Shown here one piece after another: positions 35,161-43,785 of a stretch of DNA of 64,000 bases. This DNA is from BQJU01 sp965229635 (lineage in GTDB: Bacteria > Bacteroidota > Bacteroidia > Chitinophagales > Saprospiraceae). The notes beneath the pieces are model-generated. The model did no database searches, was not told the DNA's origin, and saw only the letters and a program-made list of their open reading frames with translations. The stretch covers positions 3,906,001 to 3,970,000 of the forward strand of contig OZ245894.1 of NCBI GenBank assembly GCA_965229635.1, read 5' to 3'. A program made the position numbers and the translations under genes. Position 1 is the stretch's first letter, and each line of letters starts with the position of its first letter.

Positions 35161-36585
35161 TCAGTTTTCCAGTTCGGTTATTTTTTCACGTAACCAGCCT
35201 TTACTGGCAATGTTTTTAGTGCTGATAATCTCCTTCTTCAATTTTTCTAAGGTCTTTTTATCATTTGGAGCAATTTTAATTATTTTCTTAATGAACTTGA
35301 TAAGGTTGGTATAATCACTTCTCTTTTGTTCTGAAATATCCTTTCTTCTATTTAGATAAGCACGAAAGCTATCCATTAGTGAATAAAGGGGCTCAATTTC
35401 ATCCATCTCGTAATATGTTGCAAGCAACATGGTTTTGGAATTTAAATTGTAGGATACATCTTCATATTCTACATTTCGAAGTTGTTCAATTACTTTGTCA
35501 TAGGCTTTTTGATAGAAATATAACTGAGCCAAGTTATATGTAACTGCATTAATTCTAAAGGATTCGGGCAAGTAGCTCTGGTATTTTTGAATAAAAGTTT
35601 CAGTCCATCCATATTCACCCAATCTTAGCGAGACCACAATTATGTTCCTGAAATACCAGGGCGACAAAGTGCCATCTGCGACAATAATATTTCTTTCGAG
35701 CAAAGTTTTGTACAGAATAAAAAGTTCATTGAGAAAGGTTTGACTACCTTGATTAATCTTTCGTATACAATAATTTTGTGCCGCCATGTAGAGTTCATCT
35801 TTCGCTTCATCCAGTGGAAACTCCAATGCGTATTTATCTAACAAAGATTTAAGCTTGTAATAGTTGTTTTCATCTTCAGGATTTTTATAGATTAAATAGA
35901 TTTGATAATAGAGAGCGATTGGGGGAACATCATCATAATTGTACTTTTTGATATGTGTGATGATTTCGTCAATGAATAGTAATTTGTACTCGTACGAAAC
36001 AAGGTTCTGCTGACTCAGAACTGTACAGCAGAGTTTCAGCTTTTCAGCCAAATAGAAAAAATCAAGATTTTTAGCTATTTCCTCTACGTTAGATCTGTTA
36101 TCTCTTTTGGTTTCAAACTCGGTAAGTTTGTAGAAATTGTTCTCAATTTGGTACTGATGGTAGTAGTAGCTGGCTGGTTTATGAGGTTGCTGACTGGACA
36201 ACCTTCTTGCAGATCGCATGGTGGATCTATAAAGCTTGTTAATCTTCTTGTCACCCACGGCACCAATCAGATATGCTGCCTGATGCAGTGGGTTTTGTTC
36301 AAATGCCTGCTGCGCAAGAAATCCTTCCACCAATTTCAGTAAATCAGACAAATATTTCCGAAAGCGGACATCGTCGTAAGAAACTTTGGGGATTAACTTT
36401 TTCCATACTTTTTCTTTAGACCAATCATGTTCTGATCCAGAGTTGATGTGCCTAATGAAAATCTCAAAGAGCTCCACCAGCGTATCATTTTTGTTGAAGT
36501 ATGGAGATTGCAAGTACTTACGCAGCCGATTTTGCTCATATTTGTCGAAATGTTCCAGGATTGAGTAGACTTTTGTATTGCGCAT
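35161..36585 (-). CDS. Unrecognised AT-rich helical-repeat protein
   Basis: 474 residues, not recognised. It is basic, rich in Lys, Tyr, Asn and Leu, and predicted to be nearly all helical. Segments such as YNLAQLYFYQKAYDKVIEQL and MLLATYYEMDEIEPLYSLMDSF look like degenerate TPR units. There is no signal peptide or membrane helix. The N-terminus (ILEHFDKYEQNRLRKYLQSPYFNKND) has an ordered, repeat-like helical pattern. Codon use leans to A/T (many AAT, TTA, AAA) compared with its GC-richer neighbours, which may mean later acquisition. It is divergent from the T9SS gene at 36828, and two TTTCACAATT dyads lie between them. Confidence 0.6.
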   Translation of the reverse strand: MRNTKVYSILEHFDKYEQNRLRKYLQSPYFNKNDTLVELFEIFIRHINSGSEHDWSKEKVWKKLIPKVSYDDVRFRKYLSDLLKLVEGFLAQQAFEQNPLHQAAYLIGAVGDKKINKLYRSTMRSARRLSSQQPHKPASYYYHQYQIENNFYKLTEFETKRDNRSNVEEIAKNLDFFYLAEKLKLCCTVLSQQNLVSYEYKLLFIDEIITHIKKYNYDDVPPIALYYQIYLIYKNPEDENNYYKLKSLLDKYALEFPLDEAKDELYMAAQNYCIRKINQGSQTFLNELFILYKTLLERNIIVADGTLSPWYFRNIIVVSLRLGEYGWTETFIQKYQSYLPESFRINAVTYNLAQLYFYQKAYDKVIEQLRNVEYEDVSYNLNSKTMLLATYYEMDEIEPLYSLMDSFRAYLNRRKDISEQKRSDYTNLIKFIKKIIKIAPNDKKTLEKLKKEIISTKNIASKGWLREKITELEN

Positions 36586-36661
36586 TATGCAAATAATTTT
36601 TTATCTTTACCGGGTAATGAGTGTACAAACAAGCAATTGCCCAAAGTTAACAAAAAAAGTT

Positions 36662-36755
36662 TTTCACAATTGTTGAAACCGTAAAACTGATTTTCAATAA
36701 TTTCCACGATTTGAATACCGGTTTTACTCCAAAAATGTTTCACAATTCAGTGAAA
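36662..36755. promoter_or_regulatory. Two related dyads, TTTCACAATT type, possible operators
   Basis: TTTCACAATTGTTGAAA (36662-36678) and TTTCACAATTCAGTGAAA (36738-36755) share TTTCACAATT and are each imperfectly or perfectly palindromic. They are 76 bases apart in the divergent promoter region and could bind the same regulator. Confidence 0.4.
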
Positions 36756-36827
36756 TTGTAGTTGAAAAAAAGCACCCGAAAACTTAGACTTGTACTATCG
36801 TTATGCAATGAAGAAAATCCACGAACC

Positions 36828-39326
36828 ATGAATGTATGTTTACGATCGCCTCTGTTAGTTTTATTTTTCCTGATTTCGGCCGTGCCGATATGGGCTCAAT
36901 ACGTTGATGTCGGGGGGAATTTACAAACTTACATGAATGAAACTCTGGAACATGAGTTTACATCCATTCTCAACTTTTCCACCATCCTGGAAGAGCCCAC
37001 CCACGGTGAAGCTTCCATTCAAAATGTGAATGCGTACGATCGCTTATTGGTTTACACCCCTGATGAAGATTATTTTGGTCCTGATTACCTGGAATATTCC
37101 TACTGGAAAAACGGTACGATTTATCGGGTTTTGTTAAATCTGCAAGTCTTGCCTGCTGAGGTTGTGGCCAAACAAGACTACGCGTCAACGATGGAAGGGC
37201 AATTGGTGACCGTAGAAGTTCTGGATAATGACTTTAGCAGTAATGGTACTTTGATTTTATCTGCTATTCCTGCCACCAATAATGGTTCCGCCACATTTGT
37301 CAATGGAGGAACAACCATCAGTTTCCAGCCCAATGCCGGTTTTAGCGGGTTGACCAACCTGAACTATGTCGTGTGTAATGGAGCGGGTACTTGTGATAAT
37401 GGAACAGTGAGTATCAGTGTAATGTCTACTGAGGTAACCGCTACAGAGACGATGTCCATCTTCACCAAGAAGAATCAGGCGCAAACGGTCTTGGTCCCTT
37501 GGGGCTACAGTGGCGTTTCCGGACCCAACAATGGTACTTTGGATGATTCGGGTGAAACCCTGATGTATTTGCCCAATGTGGATTTTACCGGCAACGACGA
37601 AATGACCTTTGACTACGGCGACCACGAAATTGTGGTCAGTGTACGTGTACTCGACGCTGTAGACAATACATTTATATTTGATGATGTGGTATATACCACG
37701 ATGAATGATGCTCCCGAATTCAATGTACTGCTGAATGACTTTCATGGTACTGCAACAGGCTGTCTCGGTTATGATCAACCTGCTTACGGAAGCATCACCT
37801 ATGGTGGCAATTTACCAAAGGGGCAGGTTATTTATACGCCCCCTGTTGGTTTTACCGGTGTGGATTATTTTACCTATACCGGGCATTCCGGAGCTACTTG
37901 TGGTAGCCCCGAAGAGACAGGAACAGTTTATGTTTTCGTGAGTAATTTTGAGCCCGCTGCGGCCAAATTTGAAATGTCTACACCAAAGCAAACGCCATTG
38001 GTGATTGGCTACAATGTGCCGATTTCTAACTTCAGCTTCGATATCGTAGAAGACCCTGATCTGGGAGACGTTCTCTTTTTGGAGGGGGACGTGGATACCA
38101 CTATCTATGGATACGAAATCGCGGGTTACAACCTGATCCTCTACATTCCATTTGAAGAAATTGACTCCGGAATGGATGAATTCCAGGTCAATTATTGTGC
38201 TTTAGACCCAGTAGGAGAGTGTATTGAAGAGCGGCTGGTTAAGGTGGAGATGGAAATCCTGGACATCGGTACCGGTGACGGTCCGCTTTGCTTTGACGAT
38301 TGTGTGTGGGCTGGCGATACCAACTTCGATGGTATCGTAGATATGAAAGACTTACTCCCCATCGGTCTTTGTATGGGAGAAATTGGCGAGAAACGCCAAG
38401 ATGCTACCCTGGACCAATGGTACGGTCAATACGCCGATAACTGGAATAATATCTTCTCTGATAATCCAATCGACCTGAAGCACCTGGATGCCGATGGAGA
38501 CTCCATTGTTACCGCTTTGGATACTGCGGCGATCAATTTGTTTTATGGTCGTACTCACTCCCTGGTGCCGAGAATTGAGCCATTCTATGAGCACGAGATT
38601 ATTTTGGAGGGAGATATTCTGGCGGAACCAGGTGATATTATTGAATTGACCATGCGCCTGGGAACAGAGGCAAATCCTGCATTGGATATATATGGTTTTA
38701 CTTTTCCATTCCAATACAACGAAGATATTTTTGTGCCAGAATCTGTAAGTATTGACTTTTCTCAGAGTAGTTGGTTGACTTACAATTCGCCAGTGTTGTT
38801 CATGTCGCACAATAATCTGGAAGGGAAGGCTGAAGCAGGGTATACCCGAACAAGTGGATTATCTGCTAGTGGGCATGGTGAAATCGGAACAGTTAAATTT
38901 ATTGTTTCGGACGATATTTCTGGCTTCCGTCACGATCAGGAGCGCTACCAACTTCGGGTGGGAGATGGCGTTTCCTCGGTGATGAACAGTGCCGGACAGA
39001 CTTTCGGTATGAACGTTCGTGGAGCAAATATCACCATCCGGATTCCAGGTGAGGATGAGAAACCATCTTTGTCACCCGATCAATTGAAGCTATTCCCTAA
39101 CCCTGTTAGTGATTACCTCACCGTTTTCTTAAACGGACAGGAGGAGTTTGAGCAGGTGGTGGTTCATAATATGTCGGGTCAGGAAATGTACAATTCAGGT
39201 TTGATGACGGTACCTCAAGTGAAAAATCAGGTCGATGTCAGCTATATGCCACAGGGATTGTATGTGATTACTGTTTATACCCCGAGCGGCTTGATCAACA
39301 AGAAATTTGAGATCATTCACCGTTAA
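36828..39326 (+). CDS. T9SS surface protein with Ig-like, dockerin-like and cohesin-like modules
   Basis: About 832 residues from the ATG at 36828, whose signal peptide (VLFFLISAVPIWAQ) is clean; the frame extends back to a TTG at 36762. Residues about 30-470 are cadherin/Ig-like repeats (VLDNDFSSNGTLILSA, FQPNAGFSGLTNLNYV, YTPPVGFTGVDYFTYTG). At about 490-585 is a dockerin-like module with two calcium loops, DTNFDGIVDMKD and DADGDSIVTALD, separated by about 60 residues, a form typical of Saprospiraceae. A cohesin-like beta domain follows (about 590-715; ELTMRLGTEANPALDIYGF ... GEIGTVKFIV). A type A T9SS tail closes it (LKLFPNPVSDYLTVFL ... MPQGLYVITVYT). Confidence 0.85.
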   Translation: MNVCLRSPLLVLFFLISAVPIWAQYVDVGGNLQTYMNETLEHEFTSILNFSTILEEPTHGEASIQNVNAYDRLLVYTPDEDYFGPDYLEYSYWKNGTIYRVLLNLQVLPAEVVAKQDYASTMEGQLVTVEVLDNDFSSNGTLILSAIPATNNGSATFVNGGTTISFQPNAGFSGLTNLNYVVCNGAGTCDNGTVSISVMSTEVTATETMSIFTKKNQAQTVLVPWGYSGVSGPNNGTLDDSGETLMYLPNVDFTGNDEMTFDYGDHEIVVSVRVLDAVDNTFIFDDVVYTTMNDAPEFNVLLNDFHGTATGCLGYDQPAYGSITYGGNLPKGQVIYTPPVGFTGVDYFTYTGHSGATCGSPEETGTVYVFVSNFEPAAAKFEMSTPKQTPLVIGYNVPISNFSFDIVEDPDLGDVLFLEGDVDTTIYGYEIAGYNLILYIPFEEIDSGMDEFQVNYCALDPVGECIEERLVKVEMEILDIGTGDGPLCFDDCVWAGDTNFDGIVDMKDLLPIGLCMGEIGEKRQDATLDQWYGQYADNWNNIFSDNPIDLKHLDADGDSIVTALDTAAINLFYGRTHSLVPRIEPFYEHEIILEGDILAEPGDIIELTMRLGTEANPALDIYGFTFPFQYNEDIFVPESVSIDFSQSSWLTYNSPVLFMSHNNLEGKAEAGYTRTSGLSASGHGEIGTVKFIVSDDISGFRHDQERYQLRVGDGVSSVMNSAGQTFGMNVRGANITIRIPGEDEKPSLSPDQLKLFPNPVSDYLTVFLNGQEEFEQVVVHNMSGQEMYNSGLMTVPQVKNQVDVSYMPQGLYVITVYTPSGLINKKFEIIHR

Positions 39327-39361
39327 TTGACACAGAAGCCTGAAGAAATTAAAAAAAGTTC

Positions 39362-39369
39362 TATATTTG
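39362..39369 (+). promoter_or_regulatory. -7 box candidate for a small RNA
   Basis: TATATTTG fits TAnnTTTG. The nearest TTG upstream (39327-39329) is 32 bases away, too far for a standard -33 element, so support is partial. Confidence 0.3.
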
Positions 39370-39489
39370 TCAGGCTAAAGTAATAAGTAAGTAATTCTCA
39401 GCGTTTAATCAATCGGTAAGAAAAACTTACACCAGAAAAGACATTCATTGCTTTATTCATATTCGTGGAATTATAATCATTGCTATTCG

Positions 39490-39520
39490 AGTCGTACCGT
39501 TGGTACGACTTTTTTTTTTT
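39490..39520 (+). terminator. Strong rho-independent terminator
   Basis: The perfect stem AGTCGTACC/GGTACGACT with a three-base loop is followed by eleven T. It ends a plus-strand transcript 164 bases after the T9SS gene stop. Confidence 0.9.
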
Positions 39521-39780
39521 ATGGTTTGGTGAAATTCATTTCAACCGATCTTCTGTAAAATCATAGGATAATTCCCCTGTCAAAATAGATTGAGACAGCG
39601 TTTTGCCGCCTTTCTGCGTTTCTAAGAGAACAAATGTATTGATAAAAATTGTTGGTGGGCCTGCCGTAAGAGTAGGGTGCACCTGGCATCAAAATATTGG
39701 TTTTTAGTTGGTTTTGTTTGTTAGTAACAAGGGTGTGGCTTCAGCTACACCCTTATTTATTAGTTTCAAAGAACCATTTA

Positions 39781-40641
39781 CTACGAGTACCGCTGCAAAA
39801 TGCTTCTTACCGATTGTACATAGCCTCCGCCAAACATATTGACGTGCGCCAATAAATAGTACAGCTGAAAAATGTCTATCCGATCCTGCCACCCTGCTTG
39901 CAGAGGGTAAGCATCCTGATAGGCATCATAAAAGGCCGGCGCAAAACCGCCAAAAAGCTGGCTCATGGCAATATCAAACTCTCTGGACGTACGTCCCACG
40001 GCTGGATCAATCAAAATGGGAATGCCCCCCTCGCCGGTCATATAATTACCGCTCCAGAGGTCGCCGTGGATTAGAGCGGGAGCTTCTTCTGGAATTAGAT
40101 GGGGTAATTGCTGGCAAAGTCGGTCCAAAAGCCGGTGGTCCTGCTTGTTCATGAGCCCCTGATCAGTGGCCATCTTTATCTGCGGCAGGAACCGCTCCTG
40201 GATGATGAAGTCTACGCCTGAAGGGTGGCTACGATTTGACTGAGGAAGCGTTCCGATGAAGTTATCAAAGGGCAGTCCAAAACTTTCTTGTGGCTGTTGA
40301 TGCAGGTGGGCGAGCATGGCGCCAAAATCCTGCCAGAAGCCTCCGGTTTTGGCACCACCAACGATGTATTCTAAAATAAGATAGGCAACACCGCTATATT
40401 CACCGCAGTGGATTATTTTGGGCGTATTTATGTTGGAATTTTGTGTTAGCAACTCCAGGCCTTTAACCTCCGTAGAGAGTAGGGCTAATCCATGTTGATG
40501 TTGATTGAGCTTGACAAAGAACTGGCCATCGACGGTATCTAAAGCCCAGGCATCATTGATATCTCCACCACCAATGGTGCGGTGTTTTTTGATCGTAGTT
40601 GTTAATACTTGTTCAAGGTGTTCGAGCAAGTTCCGGTACAT
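39781..40641 (-). CDS. Fructosamine kinase family protein
   Basis: 286 residues, the size of the fructosamine-3-kinase family. Motifs are GGGDINDAWALDTVDGQFFVKLN (nucleotide loop and Lys, split here by residue use), FWQDFGAMLAHLHQQ, the catalytic loop HGDLWSGN, and the metal site IDPAVGRTSREFDIAMSQLFGG, with a terminal QLYYLLAHVNMFGGGY. Members phosphorylate sugar adducts on protein amines and start deglycation. It begins 4 bases after the stop of the LytTR regulator gene, so it is the third gene of that operon. Confidence 0.9.
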   Translation of the reverse strand: MYRNLLEHLEQVLTTTIKKHRTIGGGDINDAWALDTVDGQFFVKLNQHQHGLALLSTEVKGLELLTQNSNINTPKIIHCGEYSGVAYLILEYIVGGAKTGGFWQDFGAMLAHLHQQPQESFGLPFDNFIGTLPQSNRSHPSGVDFIIQERFLPQIKMATDQGLMNKQDHRLLDRLCQQLPHLIPEEAPALIHGDLWSGNYMTGEGGIPILIDPAVGRTSREFDIAMSQLFGGFAPAFYDAYQDAYPLQAGWQDRIDIFQLYYLLAHVNMFGGGYVQSVRSILQRYS

Positions 40642-40645
40642 ATCA

Positions 40646-41374
40646 TTACAACCGGTTTTTGTTGATCAGGTCCAGCAGATCATCCCGGTAGTTTTTGCCG
40701 ATAGGCAGGTGTTTGGCCTGGTTTTTTTCCATCACCTCAACCATATTGCCAACTACGGCATCAATGCGTTCTACGTTGACAATAAAAGACCGATGGATGC
40801 GACGGAAAATGTGGGCAGGGAGTTTTTCTTCCAGGCTTTTCATCGTTTGCAGGGTAATTACCCGATTACTGTCCATACGGATAATCACATAGTCCTTCAG
40901 CCCTTCGATATAGATGATATCCTTGTAGTTGACTTTAACCAGCTTTTTGTCGGCTTTGACAAAGATGTAATCTTCTTCCTCCTCTTTACCGCCGCCTTGT
41001 CCTCCTTCTCCTTGCTTTAGCTCGATGATCTCCTGGGCTTTATTGACAGCTTTCATAAATCGCTCCAGAGATATGGGTTTGAGCAGGTAATCCAGCGCAT
41101 TCAGCTCAAAACCATCCAGCGCATAGTTGGGATATGCGGTAGTAAAGATGACGGCTGGTGGATTTTTGAGTGTTTTCAAAAAGTCTGTACCGGTAATTTG
41201 AGGCATCTGAATGTCCAAAAACATCAGATCGATATCGTTATTCTTGAGCGTGTCATTTGCTTCTAAAGCATTGCTGCATTTTTTCACCAGATTCAAATCG
41301 GGAATCTTTTCGATGTAGGTTTCCAAGACATCCTGGGCTAAGGGTTCATCGTCAACAATGATTACATTGATCAT
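40646..41374 (-). CDS. LytTR-family response regulator
   Basis: 242 residues. The receiver domain (1-120) has IIVDDEPLAQDVLETYI and the phospho-acceptor in LMFLDIQMPQITG (Asp about 54), with the Lys in YLLKPISLERF. A Gly/Glu-rich linker (GEGGQGGGKEEEEDY) leads to a LytTR DNA-binding domain (VKVNYKDIIYIEGLKDYVII ... FRRIHRSFIVN). It forms a two-component pair with the LytS-like kinase encoded 50 bases upstream. Confidence 0.93.
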   Translation of the reverse strand: MINVIIVDDEPLAQDVLETYIEKIPDLNLVKKCSNALEANDTLKNNDIDLMFLDIQMPQITGTDFLKTLKNPPAVIFTTAYPNYALDGFELNALDYLLKPISLERFMKAVNKAQEIIELKQGEGGQGGGKEEEEDYIFVKADKKLVKVNYKDIIYIEGLKDYVIIRMDSNRVITLQTMKSLEEKLPAHIFRRIHRSFIVNVERIDAVVGNMVEVMEKNQAKHLPIGKNYRDDLLDLINKNRL

Positions 41375-41424
41375 ATTGAATAGTGGTTTTGTTCAAACAA
41401 GTTAAGAAAAATTCTCCCATGCTC

Positions 41425-42471
41425 CTAATCCAGTTCCAGCCGGAGCGTAACGGCATAGGTGTTGGGGTTATCGTTGATTTTCAGGTCGTATTTTTCCGGA
41501 TACAGCAAATTCAGCCGCCGATGAATATTTACAAGGCCAATACCTCCGCTACGACGGTGATCCTGAATCGGGATCGTCTCTGATTTACTGTTTTCAATAA
41601 AAAAGAGGACTTCTTTCTCTTTTATCGTCAGGATGATATTAACAAATCCCTGGGAAATTTGGTTGCTCAGGCCATGTTTAAAGCTGTTTTCCAAAAAGGG
41701 AATAAACATAAGTGGCGCAATTTTTTGATTGCCAACCTGGCCCTGCACTTCAAAATCAATAGTCACATTTTTTCCCTGTCGGAGTCCTTCCAGATCGAGA
41801 TAATTGCGGATGTAGTTGACCTCTTTGCTTAACAAGACCCGTTTTTCATTACATTCGTAAAGCATATACCGCATCATCTCCGAAAGCTTAATGACAATCT
41901 CAGGTGCCTTGTCTGACTTCTTTAGCGTAAGCGCATACAAATTGTTCAGTGTGTTAAACAGAAAGTGCGGATTGATTTGTGATTTCAGAAACCTCAACTC
42001 CGACTGCATGGTCTGGGTCTGCAATTCCTGTCGTTCACGTGTATGGCGTACCCAGTCAGTGACTATTTTTACAATGGTGGAAGCACCGGCTACCAGAAAA
42101 GTAAAGAGAAATTGCAGGTATTGGTATTCTACCAGTTCAGCTCTGACTTCGGGCATTTTAAAATAAAAGACTATACTCTTCAATGGAGTGATAATGAGCG
42201 CCGCCAAAATGAGCAAGCCGCAGTAGGTCAAAAAGCGATTGTTGGTTAAGTAGTTGGGAATCAGATAGAAGAGGTTGAAATAGACGATCAATCCATAAAA
42301 GAAAACATTGATCAGTTCATTGGTAAGGGTAAACATAAACCCCTTATTTGATCCTTCGACAACGGTGAGAAAGATCAAAACAACCAGCCAGAACAAACCG
42401 TGGTAGACTACCCGTTTGCTCAAAAAGTAATACAGTTTGGCTCTGAGCCCTTTTTTTGCAAGTATATCCAT
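41425..42471 (-). CDS. LytS-like sensor histidine kinase
   Basis: About 348 residues from the ATG at 42471 (MDILAKKGLRAKLYYF); an upstream extension to 42579 has no similarity. Four membrane helices (about 20-130) are followed by the His_kinase domain: LRFLKSQINPHFLFNTLNNLYAL holds the phospho-accepting His, then LSEMMRYMLYEC. The ATPase part has PLMFIPFLENSFKHGLSN (N box) and GGIGLVNIHRRLNLLY (G box). It lacks a visible sensor domain, so it may sense something in the membrane. It pairs with the LytTR regulator. Confidence 0.9.
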   Translation of the reverse strand: MDILAKKGLRAKLYYFLSKRVVYHGLFWLVVLIFLTVVEGSNKGFMFTLTNELINVFFYGLIVYFNLFYLIPNYLTNNRFLTYCGLLILAALIITPLKSIVFYFKMPEVRAELVEYQYLQFLFTFLVAGASTIVKIVTDWVRHTRERQELQTQTMQSELRFLKSQINPHFLFNTLNNLYALTLKKSDKAPEIVIKLSEMMRYMLYECNEKRVLLSKEVNYIRNYLDLEGLRQGKNVTIDFEVQGQVGNQKIAPLMFIPFLENSFKHGLSNQISQGFVNIILTIKEKEVLFFIENSKSETIPIQDHRRSGGIGLVNIHRRLNLLYPEKYDLKINDNPNTYAVTLRLELD

Positions 42472-42650
42472 GAATATTTTCACATGATCGGTTAAAATCC
42501 GAATTTTTTGGGTAACGTGTACAAAAATTAGATAAAAGTTGCGAATTGTTTGATATACTCGGAACCCATCCACCTGCAAAACTGTAAAAATAGGGCACCA
42601 AACGGATTCATTTAGTAAAGAAGCGGTATCCAGTATATGGTGGATATTTG

Positions 42651-42658
42651 TACCTTTG
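42651..42658 (+). promoter_or_regulatory. -7 box upstream of the pterin synthase gene
   Basis: TACCTTTG matches TAnnTTTG. Transcription would start near 42665, so a start codon at 42648 is unlikely and the ATG at 42684 is favoured. Confidence 0.5.
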
Positions 42659-42683
42659 CGGCGAAAAATATCTGATATCAGAA

Positions 42684-43094
42684 ATGGTATACTTAACTCG
42701 TAGAGAAAGATTCAACGCAGCACACAAATTGTGGGTCGACGACTGGAGTGAGGAGAAGAACCTGACGACCTTTGGAAAATGTGCAAACAAGAATTGGCAT
42801 GGTCACAACTACTGGCTATATGTCACAGTGAAGGGTACCCCCGATCCGGTGACCGGTTTTATTGTGGATGTCAAGGAGCTGAGCAAGTTGATCAAAAAGA
42901 CCATTGTTGATCAGGTGGATCATTGCAATCTCAATCTGGATGTTCCCTTCATCCCCAAAGGTATGCAGCCCACTACCGAAAATCTGGTCATTCTTTTTTG
43001 GCAACAATTATCGCCTCATTTGGAAAATTGCCAATTGCACTGCATTAAGCTATACGAAACCGAAAATATTTACGCCGAGTACTACGGCGAATAA
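42684..43094 (+). CDS. 6-pyruvoyl-tetrahydropterin synthase / QueD-like
   Basis: 136 residues from the ATG at 42684 (MVYLTRRERFNAAHKLW). The zinc His are in FNAAHKL and WHGHNYW (HGH), the catalytic Cys in FGKCANKNWHGHNY, and the conserved Glu/Asp-His part in VIDQVDHCNLNLD-like and PTTENLVILFWQQL. It converts dihydroneopterin triphosphate either to 6-pyruvoyl-tetrahydropterin or to carboxy-tetrahydropterin (the queuosine precursor). The FGKCxNxxxHGHNY form is closer to the pyruvoyl-type enzyme. The folE gene follows on the same strand. Confidence 0.9.
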   Translation: MVYLTRRERFNAAHKLWVDDWSEEKNLTTFGKCANKNWHGHNYWLYVTVKGTPDPVTGFIVDVKELSKLIKKTIVDQVDHCNLNLDVPFIPKGMQPTTENLVILFWQQLSPHLENCQLHCIKLYETENIYAEYYGE

Positions 43095-43188
43095 GTTTTA
43101 GCATTAATTATTCAAATCCTCAACCTTGATGCGACTATACTGTTGAATAAAGGTTCTAATTTGTCTAATTATACTAAAATGATCAATC

Positions 43189-43785
43189 ATGTCGTACATG
43201 AAAAAAGAGCAGTATACAATGCCGGTAACCCGCGATCTGGTCGATAAGTTTGAAGCTATCCTGGAAGGAGTAGGGGAGGACCCACAGCGGGAAGGGCTGA
43301 TTAAAACACCGGAGAGAGCTGCCAAGGCCATGCAATTCCTTACGCAGGGCTATGAGCAAAATGGAGAAGCCATTCTGCGTTCTGCCATGTTTAAGGAAGA
43401 CTATAGTGAAATGGTGTTGGTCAAGGATATCGAGTTGTACTCTCTTTGTGAACATCATATGCTTCCTTTCTTTGGTAAGGCACACGTGGCCTATATTCCC
43501 AATGGACACATCGTGGGGCTAAGCAAAATTCCGCGAGTCATTGATGTTTTTGCGCGCCGGTTGCAGGTACAGGAGCGCCTTACAGACCAGATTTTGCATT
43601 GTATCGACAAAACCTTAAAACCACTGGGCGTAGCCGTGGTGATTGAGGCCAGACACATGTGTATGATGATGCGCGGCGTTCAAAAGCAAAATTCGGTAAC
43701 AACGACCTCGGCATTTACCGGTGAATTTCAAAAAGTAGAAACGAGAAGTGAATTTCTCAGTTTGATAGGTGCAAAACTGCACTAA
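43189..43785 (+). CDS. folE: GTP cyclohydrolase I
   Basis: 198 residues. The zinc Cys and His are in LCEHHMLPFFGKAHVAYIPNG and RHMCMMMRGVQKQNS. The GTP-binding parts LEGVGEDPQREGLIKTPERAAKAM and VGLSKIPRVIDVFARRLQVQERLT are intact. It makes dihydroneopterin triphosphate, the substrate of the pterin synthase encoded upstream. The TAA stop (43783-43785) is inside the left edge of repeat copy D. Confidence 0.95.
   Translation: MSYMKKEQYTMPVTRDLVDKFEAILEGVGEDPQREGLIKTPERAAKAMQFLTQGYEQNGEAILRSAMFKEDYSEMVLVKDIELYSLCEHHMLPFFGKAHVAYIPNGHIVGLSKIPRVIDVFARRLQVQERLTDQILHCIDKTLKPLGVAVVIEARHMCMMMRGVQKQNSVTTTSAFTGEFQKVETRSEFLSLIGAKLH

Larger units (their letters stand above)
39327..39780. other. 454-bp gap with a terminator and possible small RNA
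   Basis: No coding sequence. A -7-like box (TATATTTG, 39362-39369), a small hairpin (GTAAG-aaaaa-CTTAC, 39416-39430) and a strong terminator (39490-39520) occur in order on the plus strand. This could be a long 3' untranslated region of the T9SS gene or a separate RNA of about 140 bases. From 39521 to 39780 I see nothing specific. Confidence 0.45.
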
